From an uncultured Prevotella sp. (GTDB lineage: Bacteria; Bacteroidota; Bacteroidia; Bacteroidales; Bacteroidaceae), in the NCBI GenBank assembly GCA_946409435.1, contig CAMJWJ010000006.1, positions 1 through 51,403 of the forward strand: a stretch of 51,403 bases of DNA, written 5' to 3'. The notes beneath the pieces were generated by a model. That model was given only the letters and a program-made list of their open reading frames with translations. It ran no database searches and was not told the DNA's origin. The position numbers and the translations under genes were made by a program. Position 1 is the first letter of the stretch, and each line of letters opens with the position of its first letter. Positions 1-8,074 of this stretch are shown here, piece after piece.

Positions 1-1
1 G

Positions 2-2050
2 CGCCGCGGTACCGTAGAGGGTAAGAACACCATGAGCGACTACTTCCCTGTAGAGCAGGAGTACGGCTACAGCGTGTTCTCAACTGTTTTCCATGTAGAG
101 TGGAACAACAAGAAGCTGAACATCATCGACTGCCCGGGCAGCGACGACTTCGTGGGCGGTGCCATCACGGCTCTGAACGTCACCGACCAGGCTGTCGTAC
201 TCGTCAACGGACAGTATGGCCCCGAGGTGGGAACGATGAATGCCTTCCGCAATACCGAGAAGCTGAAGAAGCCCGTCATCTTCCTCGTCAACCAGCTCGA
301 CCGCGACAACTGCGACTTCGACCAGATACTGAGCCAGCTGCGCGACGTCTACGGACCTAACTGCGTGCCCGTACAGTATCCTATCGCAACAGGTGCAGGA
401 TTCAACAGTGTCATCGACGTGCTGCTCATGAAGAAGTACTCTTGGAAACCCGAGGGTGGCGCTCCCATCATCGAGGACATTCCTGCCGACCAGCTTGACA
501 AGGCCAAGGAGATGAAGGCTGCCCTCGTTGAGGCTGCCGCCGCCGGCGACGATACGCTGATGGAGAAGTTCTTCGAGACAGAAGACCTCAGCGAAGACGA
601 GATGCGCGAAGGCATCCGCAAGGGTCTCGTCACACGTAGCATTTTCCCCGTATTCTGTGTCTGCGCAGGCCGTGACATGGGCGTTCGTCGTCTGATGGAG
701 TTCCTCGGCAACGTGGTGCCCTTCGTCAGCGAGATGCCTGTCATCAAGAATGCTGCCGGCAAGGATGTTCCCGCCGACGCTTCAGCACCCACGTCGCTAT
801 ATTTCTTCAAGACTGGTGTTGAGCCCCACATCGGCGAGGTGTCTTACTTTAAGGTGATGAGCGGCGTCATCAAGAGTGGCGACGACTTGACTAATGCCGA
901 CCGTGGCTCGAAGGAGCGCATGGGCACGCTTTATGCATGTGCAGGTGCTAACCGCATACAGGTCGACGAGCTCCGCGCAGGCGACATCGGATGTACCGTG
1001 AAGCTGAAGGACGTCAAGACGGGCAATACGCTCAACGGCAAGGACGTCGACTACAGGTTCGACTTCATCAAGTATCCCAACTCGAAGTTCTCGCGTGCCA
1101 TCAAGGCTGTCAATGAGGCCGAGACGGAGAAGATGATGGCTGCCCTGCAGAAGATGCGTCAGGAAGATCCCACATGGGTCGTAGAGCAGTCGAAGGAACT
1201 GCGCCAGATCATCGTTCACGGACAGGGAGAGTTCCACCTGCGTACCCTGAAGTGGCGTATGGAGAACAACGAGAAGATTCAGATTGAATATATCGAGCCG
1301 AAGATTCCCTATCGTGAGACCATCACGAAGATGGCCCGTGCCGACTATCGTCACAAGAAGCAGTCGGGTGGTGCAGGTCAGTTCGGCGAGGTTCACCTGA
1401 TTGTAGAGCCTTACACCGAGGGCATGCCCGATCCTACATCGTTCAAGATCAACGGTCAGGAGTTCAAGATGAACATCAAGGGTAAGGAAGAGATCGACCT
1501 GGAGTGGGGCGGCAAGCTCGTCTTCATCAACTCAGTTGTTGGTGGTGCCATCGACCTCCGCTTCATGCCCGCCATCCTGAAGGGTATCATGGAGCGCATG
1601 GAGCAGGGACCGTTGACTGGTTCTTATGCTCGTGACGTTCGCGTCATCGTCTACGACGGTAAGATGCACCCCGTTGACTCCAACGAACTCTCGTTCATGC
1701 TCGCTGCACGTAACGCTTTCTCGGCTGCATTCAAGGAGGCAGGGCCAAAAGTGCTGGAGCCTATCTACGACCTTGAGGTGCTTGTGCCTGCCGACTACAT
1801 GGGCGACGTGATGAGCGACCTGCAGGGACGTCGTGCTATCATCATGGGCATGGACTCGGAGTCTGGTTACCAGAAGCTGACCGCCAAGATTCCTCTCAAG
1901 GAACTGGCATCCTACAGCATCGCACTCAGCTCGTTGACTGGCGGACGCGCTTCGTTCACCACCTCTTTCAGCAGCTACGAGCTTGTGCCGAACGACATCC
2001 AGCAGGCTCTCATCAAGCAGCATGAGGAGGAGATGAAGGATGAAGACTAA
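2..2050 (+). CDS. Elongation factor G paralogue (EF-G2-like), 5' end outside window
   Basis: Translational GTPase of the EF-G family, acting on the ribosome. The reading frame is open from base 2, so the gene starts left of the window; the P-loop (G1) is missing, and by comparison with the usual size of about 718 residues some 35-40 residues are lost. Visible are G3 as DCPGSDDF, G4 as NQLD, the domain IV stretch KKQSGGAGQFGEVH and the C-terminal domain V. In canonical EF-G the G3 motif is DTPGHVDF; here the catalytic His is Ser, and switch I has GYSV where RGITI is expected. Both changes fit the Bacteroides EF-G2 type, which has been reported to support translocation without GTP hydrolysis and to matter in carbon-starved gut colonisation. 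A strong hairpin terminator follows. The family is certain; the EF-G2 assignment rests on these substitutions. Confidence 0.93.
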   Translation, partial: RRGTVEGKNTMSDYFPVEQEYGYSVFSTVFHVEWNNKKLNIIDCPGSDDFVGGAITALNVTDQAVVLVNGQYGPEVGTMNAFRNTEKLKKPVIFLVNQLDRDNCDFDQILSQLRDVYGPNCVPVQYPIATGAGFNSVIDVLLMKKYSWKPEGGAPIIEDIPADQLDKAKEMKAALVEAAAAGDDTLMEKFFETEDLSEDEMREGIRKGLVTRSIFPVFCVCAGRDMGVRRLMEFLGNVVPFVSEMPVIKNAAGKDVPADASAPTSLYFFKTGVEPHIGEVSYFKVMSGVIKSGDDLTNADRGSKERMGTLYACAGANRIQVDELRAGDIGCTVKLKDVKTGNTLNGKDVDYRFDFIKYPNSKFSRAIKAVNEAETEKMMAALQKMRQEDPTWVVEQSKELRQIIVHGQGEFHLRTLKWRMENNEKIQIEYIEPKIPYRETITKMARADYRHKKQSGGAGQFGEVHLIVEPYTEGMPDPTSFKINGQEFKMNIKGKEEIDLEWGGKLVFINSVVGGAIDLRFMPAILKGIMERMEQGPLTGSYARDVRVIVYDGKMHPVDSNELSFMLAARNAFSAAFKEAGPKVLEPIYDLEVLVPADYMGDVMSDLQGRRAIIMGMDSESGYQKLTAKIPLKELASYSIALSSLTGGRASFTTSFSSYELVPNDIQQALIKQHEEEMKDED

Positions 2051-2084
2051 TTCATCCGTAACATCCGTAAGGCAATAAAAAGTT

Positions 2085-2127
2085 GCTGCCGCATTTCTGA
2101 TTGCTCAGATTTGCGGCAGCCTTTTTT
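2085..2127 (+). terminator. Intrinsic terminator of the EF-G paralogue gene
   Basis: A perfect 9-bp stem (GCTGCCGCA with TGCGGCAGC) followed by CTTTTTT, 34 bases after the stop codon. It points rightwards and also separates the gene from the convergent RNase G gene. Confidence 0.9.
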
Positions 2128-2194
2128 AGTGGATTGTCAATTCTTAATTCTTAATTCATAATACTTCAATTATTCAATTATGAATCTTGAATTG

Positions 2195-3769
2195 TCAATT
2201 GTCGATCTCTTCCTGCATGTCGATGAACTGGCGGTCCTTATCGTAGAATTCGTACTGAAGGAAAGCCAACTTCTGCGACGCGATGATGCGCACGCCGATG
2301 CCGTACTTCATCTGCCACTTGCGCTTAAGCGACATGAAGCCCTGGTTGATGTAGGCGGCAACATAAGGGTGGACGTGCAGGTAGAACTTGCGGATGCCTA
2401 TCTTGTTGACCAGGCGGTCAATCTTGCTCTCTAACTGGTCCGTAAACAGGATGGATGACTTGATTTTCCCCTTGCCGAAGCACGTGGGGCAGGTTTCTTC
2501 AACGTTGACGTCCATAGCCGGTCTGACGCGCTGACGCGTAATCTGCATCAGTCCGAATTTCGACAACGGCAGGATGTTGTGGCGCGCTCTGTCTTTCTGC
2601 ATGTTCTTGCACATGCGCTCGTAGAGCATCTGACGGTCTTCGGCGAGGTTCATGTCTATAAAGTCGACGACGATGATGCCACCCATATCGCGCAATCGAA
2701 GCTGACGGGCCAGCTCGTCGGCAGCACCGAGGTTGACCTCCAGGGCGTTGGCTTCCTGGCCGTTTTCTGCTCGTGTGCGGTTGCCGGAGTTGACGTCTAC
2801 GACGTGCATGGCCTCAGTGTGCTGGATGATGAGATATGCTCCCCGCTTGTAGTTCACGGTACGTCCGAAACTGGCCTTGATTTGTTTCGTGACGTTGAAG
2901 TTGTCGAAGATAGGGACGTTGCCATTGTATTGTTTTACAATGCCTACCTTGTCGGGAGCTATCAGGCTGACGTAGTCTCTTACCTGCTGGAAGATAGATT
3001 CGTCGTTGACGTAGATGCCGTCGTAGGTCGGGTCGAAGATGTCGCGAAGGAGTGCTACAGCACGTCCAGACTCTTCGTAGCACATGACAGGGGTCTTTGT
3101 GGCCTTCTGCACACGTGTGATGGTGTCTTCCCAGCGTTTCACGAGTGCCTTCATCTCAGCGTCGAGCTCAGCCACCCGTTTCCCTTCGGCAGATGTCCTT
3201 ACAATGACACCGAAGTTCTTGGGACGGATGCTCTGTACCAGCTGCTTGAGTCGGGCACGTTCCTCGCTTTTTTTGATTTTTGATGAAACCGACACTTTAT
3301 CTCCGAATGGCATGAGTACCATGAATCGTCCTGCAAAGCTGATTTCGCACGTCAGTCGTGGCCCTTTCGTAGAGATGGGTTCCTTTACGACCTGGACCAG
3401 TATGTCCTGACCTTGCTTGAGCGTCGTCTGCACGCTGCCTTCCTTTGGCAGGTCGGGCATTCTCGATGCCTTGGCTATGGGATAAAGTTTCTTTTTGTCA
3501 CTTTGTACCTGTTTAAGGTATTTCTCGTAAGAGCTGAATTGAGTACCTAAGTCAAGATAGTGTAGGAACGCGTCGCGCTCAGAACCTACGTCAATGAAGC
3601 AGGCGTTGAGGCCGGGCATCAGTTTCTTGACGCGCCCAAGGTAGATGTTTCCCACCGAGTAGGATGCTTCCTCGCGCTTCTCGTTCTGGTATTCCACCAG
3701 GTTCTTGTCTTCGAGCAGGGCGATGGAAATCTCCTTCGGCTGGACATCGATGATTAGCTCACTTGTCAT
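2195..3769 (-). CDS. rng: Ribonuclease E/G family endoribonuclease
   Basis: RNase G-type endonuclease that cleaves single-stranded RNA in rRNA maturation and mRNA decay. The 524 residues cover the catalytic half of RNase E only, the usual size for RNase G. The N-terminal part has the S1-like segment (VGNIYLGRVKKLMPGLNACFIDVG) common to the family. The DNase I-like subdomain has the two metal-binding aspartate contexts VVDVNSG and IIVVDFIDM. Near residue 430 is the zinc-link CPTC. The gene lies downstream of HU and a ribosomal micro-protein on the same strand, an association common in Bacteroidales. No separate promoter is evident in the 109 bases upstream, so it may be read through from those genes. 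Confidence 0.95.
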   Translation of the reverse strand: MTSELIIDVQPKEISIALLEDKNLVEYQNEKREEASYSVGNIYLGRVKKLMPGLNACFIDVGSERDAFLHYLDLGTQFSSYEKYLKQVQSDKKKLYPIAKASRMPDLPKEGSVQTTLKQGQDILVQVVKEPISTKGPRLTCEISFAGRFMVLMPFGDKVSVSSKIKKSEERARLKQLVQSIRPKNFGVIVRTSAEGKRVAELDAEMKALVKRWEDTITRVQKATKTPVMCYEESGRAVALLRDIFDPTYDGIYVNDESIFQQVRDYVSLIAPDKVGIVKQYNGNVPIFDNFNVTKQIKASFGRTVNYKRGAYLIIQHTEAMHVVDVNSGNRTRAENGQEANALEVNLGAADELARQLRLRDMGGIIVVDFIDMNLAEDRQMLYERMCKNMQKDRARHNILPLSKFGLMQITRQRVRPAMDVNVEETCPTCFGKGKIKSSILFTDQLESKIDRLVNKIGIRKFYLHVHPYVAAYINQGFMSLKRKWQMKYGIGVRIIASQKLAFLQYEFYDKDRQFIDMQEEIDN

Positions 3770-3878
3770 TATCTTAACTCTTTACGTTTTAACTTGAAAG
3801 GAGCGTACTGTCCAGTCGCCGTTCATAATGGGGCTGTCCAGCACACTCCTTTCATTTTCATTCTGGGTCCGTCAAGGC

Positions 3879-3968
3879 TTACTTGCTCTTATGACGGTTC
3901 TTGCGCAGTCTCTTCTTGCGCTTGTGGGTAGCCATCTTGTGGCCCTTCTTTTTCTTTCCGTTTGGCAT
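3879..3968 (-). CDS. 29-residue AURKAIP1/COX24-domain (bS22/mS38-like) small ribosomal protein
   Basis: A very basic micro-protein beginning MPNGKKKKGHKMATHKRKKR and ending in NRHKSK, with ATG at 3968 and TAA at 3879-3881. It matches the short Bacteroidetes proteins annotated as AURKAIP1/COX24-domain proteins, related to mitoribosomal mS38 and mycobacterial bS22. Those bind the small ribosomal subunit. More than half of the residues are Lys, Arg or His. It sits between HU (32 bases upstream) and RNase G on the same strand. Genes this short are easily missed. Ribosome association is inferred from the family. Confidence 0.85.
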   Translation of the reverse strand: MPNGKKKKGHKMATHKRKKRLRKNRHKSK

Positions 3969-4000
3969 AGTTTGAATTATTTAATTATGAATGTTGTTGT

Positions 4001-4276
4001 TTACTTCATTCTGGAAATGAAACTCTTCGCGGGTTTGAAGGCTGGAATGTCATGCGCGTCAATGACCAGAGTGGTATTCTTGGAGATGTTGCGTGCCGTC
4101 TTCTGTGCACGATGCTTAATGGTGAAAGTACCGAAGCCGCGCAGATAGACGCTCTCCTTGTTGTCAGCCATGCTGTGTCTGATTTCTTCCATGAATGCCT
4201 CAATAGTGGCTGCTACATCCTTCTTGGGAAGGCCTGTGTCCTCAACAATTTTGTTGATAATATCAGCTTTTGTCAT
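4001..4276 (-). CDS. HU/IHF-family DNA-binding protein
   Basis: A 91-residue nucleoid protein that bends and compacts DNA as a dimer. The start MTKADIINKIVEDTG, the central GFGTF turn and the arm ending in IPAFKPAKSF are hallmark HU features. It is the first gene of a minus-strand cluster (HU, micro-protein, RNase G). A -7 box lies 35 bases upstream. Family members are HU homodimers in most Bacteroidetes, although several HU paralogues usually coexist, so no specific gene symbol is given. Confidence 0.95.
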   Translation of the reverse strand: MTKADIINKIVEDTGLPKKDVAATIEAFMEEIRHSMADNKESVYLRGFGTFTIKHRAQKTARNISKNTTLVIDAHDIPAFKPAKSFISRMK

Positions 4277-4310
4277 CTCTATATTTTTTATTAGTTCAAA
4301 TTTCGGACTG

Positions 4311-4319
4311 CAAAGATAC
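4311..4319 (-). promoter_or_regulatory. -7 box of the HU promoter
   Basis: TATCTTTGC on the minus strand, matching the Bacteroidetes TAnnTTTG consensus, 35 bases before the HU start codon. Confidence 0.65.
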
Positions 4320-4510
4320 TGTTTTTCAGCGAGATAAGGAAATTTTCAAGCCTTTTTTTTCTAAAAAAGTGCTTTTTTGCTCTTTTTTTACGCTTTTTTG
4401 CTGATTCTGAGGCTCACTTTTTGCCGTTAGGTGTCTTATTTTTGCTCTTGTTTTGTTATTTCCTTACTCCCGTTTTGTTCTCTTTTTGTTCTCTTTTTGT
4501 CGTTTCTCTT

Positions 4511-5911
4511 CTACCATTTCCATCTGCCGAAGGAGTATGCCGCTTTGCTTTCGTTCCCATAGCGGTCGACGGCCGTGACGGCATAGAACAGTATGGGCTG
4601 GCGGATGGTCCGTCGTATGCTGATGTGCGTTGTCCTGACGTTGGCTGCCAGTAAGTTGTCGGAGTTGCTGACGTCGACGGGCAGAGTGGTTGATGCATAT
4701 ATATTATATAATAGGTATGGGCCGTCACTACGGTCTGAGGCTCCTGCCCATGTCAGGTTATCGCCATGCCTTGTGCGTTCTACCTCTAGGCGTGATGGTG
4801 CTGTGGGCGACAGGCTTTGTGCCCATGTCATGGGAGGGACGAGTGCCGGATGCTGGTTGTGCATGACGGTCATGTCGTAGACCCCCTTGGTATTGTCGAG
4901 CAGGAACTTTGCGCGGAAGAAGCATTGGCCCATTCCGATGCTTCTGGTGAAGTTCAGCTGGCGTTGTATCTCTTCCAATGGCCAGTTGCCCTCTCTCGGG
5001 TGTAGCATGTAAACGCCCAGTCCGGCAGCCACCATTCGCCCGTAGGACTGTTCCTGCCAGTCGATGGCGAACGGGTAGAACTGGTTGGCACGGAAGTACA
5101 TCATGGGGTATAGCTGGTCCATCAGCCCCTCGCGCAACCATGCTTGTGCGTCCTGGGCCACTCGGCTGTTGGCGTTCCATCCTCCCGAGCGGTAGCGGCT
5201 CAGGTCGTCGTACTTGCCTATTGGCGAGCAACTCATCTTGACCCACGGCTTATAGCGCTTCACCCTGTTGCTGATGGTGCGGACAATGCGTGTGACGTAC
5301 TCTTTGTTCTTGCTGCCGCGCCACGTCTCGGGGTATCGGATGTAGTCAAGGTGGATGCCGTCGATGTCGTAGTTATGTGTCAGCTCCTCGCAGATGTTGG
5401 CCAAGTATTCAGCCGTGCCGTATGCCTCAGGATTGAGGTACCCCTCGTCGCCAATCTTCTTGACCAGAGACGGGTAGCGCTGGCGCAGCCTTTGGCATCC
5501 GTAGCTTGTCCACTTGCCAATGGGTATGGTTACCACCCAGGCGTGCAGCTCCATGCCGCGGCGGTGACACTCGTCGATGGCAAACTGCAGGGCGTCGTAG
5601 CCTGGCGACACACCAGGTTTGCCGGACAGACAGCCGTCCCACGGCTCCAGTTCCGAGGGATAGATGGTGGTGGCCCTGACGCGGGTCTGTAAGAGTATGG
5701 TGTTAATGCCGGCAGCCTTCAGTCTGTCGAGCATGCTGCAGAGCTGTTGCCGTTGCAGGCTGATGCCCATGCCGTCGTGGGCAAAGCTGCTGGGCCAGTC
5801 GATGCCGCCTATGGTGGTCAGCCAAACGGCACGCAACTCGTATTTCGGCATTGCCACCGTGAGGGTTGCCGTAAGCAGCAGTAGGGCGTATGATAGTAGG
5901 ATTCGCTTCAT
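4511..5911 (-). CDS. Secreted GHL10-type (YngK/DUF187) glycoside hydrolase-like protein
   Basis: Predicted secreted (β/α)8-barrel hydrolase. Residues 1-20 form a signal peptide (MKRILLSYALLLLTATLTVA). The barrel starts with ELRAVWLTTIGGIDWP and continues with AGINTILLQTRVRATTIYPS, HAWVV, and YDIDGIHLDYIRYP, the strand that carries acidic residues expected to be catalytic in GHL10 proteins. The C-terminal 100 residues look like a fibronectin III-type domain (LTWAGASDRSDGPYLLYNIY to PILFYAVTAVDRYGNES). The substrate is unknown; characterised relatives act on bacterial or host glycans. The -7 box is only eight bases before the ATG, so the mRNA is probably leaderless. Family call firm, substrate open. 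Confidence 0.88.
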   Translation of the reverse strand: MKRILLSYALLLLTATLTVAMPKYELRAVWLTTIGGIDWPSSFAHDGMGISLQRQQLCSMLDRLKAAGINTILLQTRVRATTIYPSELEPWDGCLSGKPGVSPGYDALQFAIDECHRRGMELHAWVVTIPIGKWTSYGCQRLRQRYPSLVKKIGDEGYLNPEAYGTAEYLANICEELTHNYDIDGIHLDYIRYPETWRGSKNKEYVTRIVRTISNRVKRYKPWVKMSCSPIGKYDDLSRYRSGGWNANSRVAQDAQAWLREGLMDQLYPMMYFRANQFYPFAIDWQEQSYGRMVAAGLGVYMLHPREGNWPLEEIQRQLNFTRSIGMGQCFFRAKFLLDNTKGVYDMTVMHNQHPALVPPMTWAQSLSPTAPSRLEVERTRHGDNLTWAGASDRSDGPYLLYNIYASTTLPVDVSNSDNLLAANVRTTHISIRRTIRQPILFYAVTAVDRYGNESKAAYSFGRWKW

Positions 5912-5918
5912 TTTGGGT

Positions 5919-5927
5919 GCAAAGTTA
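5919..5927 (-). promoter_or_regulatory. -7 box of the GHL10 gene, eight bases from ATG
   Basis: TAACTTTGC on the minus strand. TTTG ends at 5920 and the ATG begins at 5911, leaving eight bases. A weak -33 match (TTTC) lies 20 bases upstream of the box. With the start site normally four to seven bases past TTTG, the transcript would have almost no 5' leader. Confidence 0.7.
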
Positions 5928-6056
5928 CGAAATAAGTGAGAGAAAAGGAAAGAAAATGCTATTTTATTTCCTTATTCCGAACGAAAAGTCAGTTCGGTGC
6001 AGCCAAAGTTATTAAAATAATTCACAATTCATAATGATTAATTCATAAATATTTCG

Positions 6057-6064
6057 TACTTTTG
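6057..6064 (+). promoter_or_regulatory. -7 box of the cstA operon
   Basis: TACTTTTG, 28 bases before the cstA ATG, in the AT-rich divergent region shared with the GHL10 gene. No clear -33 TTTG is seen. Confidence 0.65.
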
Positions 6065-6092
6065 CAGCCTGAACTAAAAAACATCAAAAAAA

Positions 6093-7526
6093 ATGATTAC
6101 TTTTCTGTTGAGTCTTTTGGCTCTTGTTTTGGGCTACGTGCTCTACGGCCGTTTCGTAGAACGGGTATTCGGTCCTGACGACCGTGTGACGCCTGCCGTC
6201 GCGAAAGCCGATGGTGTAGACTACATCGTGCTTCCTACTTGGAAGATTTTCATGATCCAGTTTCTTAATATTGCCGGCACGGGTCCTATTTTCGGTGCCA
6301 TCATGGGTGCCAAGTTCGGACCGGCGGCCTATTTGTGGATTGTGCTGGGCTGCATCTTCGCAGGTGCTGTGCATGACTACCTGAGCGGCATGCTGTCTAT
6401 GCGTAACGACGGTGCCGGCCAGCCCGAGCTGGTTGGTCGCTACCTGGGGTTGCCGACGAAGCGCGTCATGCTTGTTTTCTCGGTGTTCCTGCTGATGATG
6501 GTTGGAGCCGTGTTTGTCTACAGTCCTGCACTCATTCTGGGCAAAATGTTCAGCGACGACCTGGTGTGGGTTTACATCTGGTGTGGCATCATCTTCGTTT
6601 ACTACATTATCGCTACGATGCTGCCTATCGACAAGATTATCGGCAAGGTATATCCGCTGTTTGCCATCTCCATGCTGTTCATGGCCGTAGCACTGATGGT
6701 TGTACTCTTTGTCAAGTGGCCTACACTGCCCGAGCTCTACAATGGCATCAGTGGCGAGGGTTTCACGACGCCTATATTCCCTGCGTTGTTTATCACGATT
6801 GCGTGTGGTGCCATTAGTGGTTTCCACGCCACTCAGACCCCGCTGATGGCCCGTTGTGTGAAGAACGAGCACATGGGACGCCCCATGTTCTACGGTGCCA
6901 TGATTACCGAGGGACTGGTTGCCCTCATCTGGGCTACGGTGTCGATGTACTTCTTCTATGGCGGTGCCGCCCAGGAATTGGGCATGCCGCTGACGCTGCA
7001 GGCTCCCGAAGTAGTGACTGCCGTCAGCGAGGGCTGGTTAGGCACGTTTGGCGGCATACTGGCTATGCTGGGTGTGGTGGCAGCCCCCATCACCAGTGGC
7101 GACACGGCTCTGCGCTCGGCCCGCCTTATTATCGCTGAGTTCATCCATTTGGAGCAGAAGAGCATCATGAAGCGCATCTGGATCTGCATCCCCTTGTTTG
7201 GCTGCACGATGTTGCTGCTGTTCTTCAATATCGAGAATCCTGACGGCTTCAACGTCATTTGGAGCTGGTTCGGCTGGAGCAACCAGACGCTGGCCGTCTT
7301 TACCCTCTGGGCCATTACGGTCTACCTCGTACGCAACAAGAAGAACTACTGGATAACGCTGCTGCCGGCCTTGTTTATGACGGTCGTCTGCACGTCGTTC
7401 CTCATGGTGTCGAAAAACGCCTTTGGCTTCGACATCTCGGTAGGCTACGCTGTGGGTGCCTTCGCACTGGTAGTCTCCATCTGCTGGTTTGCCCTTTGGC
7501 TGAAAAAAGAAAAGGAGAAACGCTGA
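6093..7526 (+). CDS. cstA: CstA-family carbon starvation membrane protein
   Basis: Inner-membrane transporter of the CstA family, whose characterised members take up peptides or pyruvate under carbon limitation. At 477 residues it is the short version; E. coli CstA is about 700. The diagnostic segment QFLNIAGTGPIFGAIMGAKFGPAAYLWIVLGCIFAGAVHDYLSGM begins near residue 53, and GFHATQTPLMARC lies mid-protein. Hydrophobic helices run through the whole length and the protein ends in a lysine/glutamate-rich tail. It starts an apparent operon with an outer-membrane barrel, nadC and an M23 peptidase, all closely spaced. The transported substrate cannot be read from sequence. Confidence 0.93.
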   Translation: MITFLLSLLALVLGYVLYGRFVERVFGPDDRVTPAVAKADGVDYIVLPTWKIFMIQFLNIAGTGPIFGAIMGAKFGPAAYLWIVLGCIFAGAVHDYLSGMLSMRNDGAGQPELVGRYLGLPTKRVMLVFSVFLLMMVGAVFVYSPALILGKMFSDDLVWVYIWCGIIFVYYIIATMLPIDKIIGKVYPLFAISMLFMAVALMVVLFVKWPTLPELYNGISGEGFTTPIFPALFITIACGAISGFHATQTPLMARCVKNEHMGRPMFYGAMITEGLVALIWATVSMYFFYGGAAQELGMPLTLQAPEVVTAVSEGWLGTFGGILAMLGVVAAPITSGDTALRSARLIIAEFIHLEQKSIMKRIWICIPLFGCTMLLLFFNIENPDGFNVIWSWFGWSNQTLAVFTLWAITVYLVRNKKNYWITLLPALFMTVVCTSFLMVSKNAFGFDISVGYAVGAFALVVSICWFALWLKKEKEKR

Positions 7527-7562
7527 ATAACGGAAAAAAGGTAACAACAATAAGTGAAAAGC

Positions 7563-8069
7563 ATGAAGAAAATGGTATTCTTGCTGGCAGCTCTGCTCGT
7601 CACGGTGGCCGCCAGCGCACAGTTTGAGAAGGGCAAGAAGTTCATGGGTGCTTCGCTCCAGAATCTTGACTTGAGTTATAACGGCCTGCGTAAGGGACAT
7701 TTCGGCCTTGACGTCAAGGGCGGCTATATGTTTGCCGACAACCTGCTGGGCTATGCCCAGGTGGCTTGCGACAAGCAGAAGGACTCTCCCTTCACCTTGT
7801 CGGCAGGTCTGGGCGGCCGCTACTATATCGAGCAGAACGGCCTCTACCTTGGAGCATCGGTCGTCTATAAGCGTCGCCAAAAGAGCAACAACGACGTGAT
7901 GCCCGGCGTGCAGGTGGGTTACGCCTTCTTCCTCGGCCGTACGGTGACCGTCGAACCCGAGCTGTATTACGAGCAGTCCTTCAAGAACCATAAGGACTAC
8001 AGTACGGTAGGTGTGCGCATAGGCATCGGCATCTATCTGTTCAATGACCAGTTAAAGATAAAGAGATAA
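7563..8069 (+). CDS. Small outer-membrane β-barrel protein
   Basis: Predicted 168-residue outer-membrane protein. I place the start at ATG 7563, because the signal peptide MKKMVFLLAALLVTVAASA-Q begins there; an in-frame GTG at 7554 adds three residues without need. The mature part alternates polar and aromatic residues in short strands (FGLDVKGGYMFADNLLGYAQVAC, LSAGLGGRYYIEQNGLYLGASVVYK, VTVEPELYYEQSF, VGVRIGIGIYLF), typical of OmpA-like or OmpW-like eight-stranded barrels. It sits 36 bases after cstA and five bases before nadC, so it is probably cotranscribed. Its function is unknown. Confidence 0.85.
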   Translation: MKKMVFLLAALLVTVAASAQFEKGKKFMGASLQNLDLSYNGLRKGHFGLDVKGGYMFADNLLGYAQVACDKQKDSPFTLSAGLGGRYYIEQNGLYLGASVVYKRRQKSNNDVMPGVQVGYAFFLGRTVTVEPELYYEQSFKNHKDYSTVGVRIGIGIYLFNDQLKIKR

Positions 8070-8074
8070 AGCTT

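Noticed and set aside
1532..2023. Antisense 163-residue ORF inside the EF-G gene
   Set aside because: Shadow frame caused by high GC at third positions; no promoter, no motif. The same holds for long antisense frames over aspS, the S8 protease, cysE, btuG and the PL9 gene.
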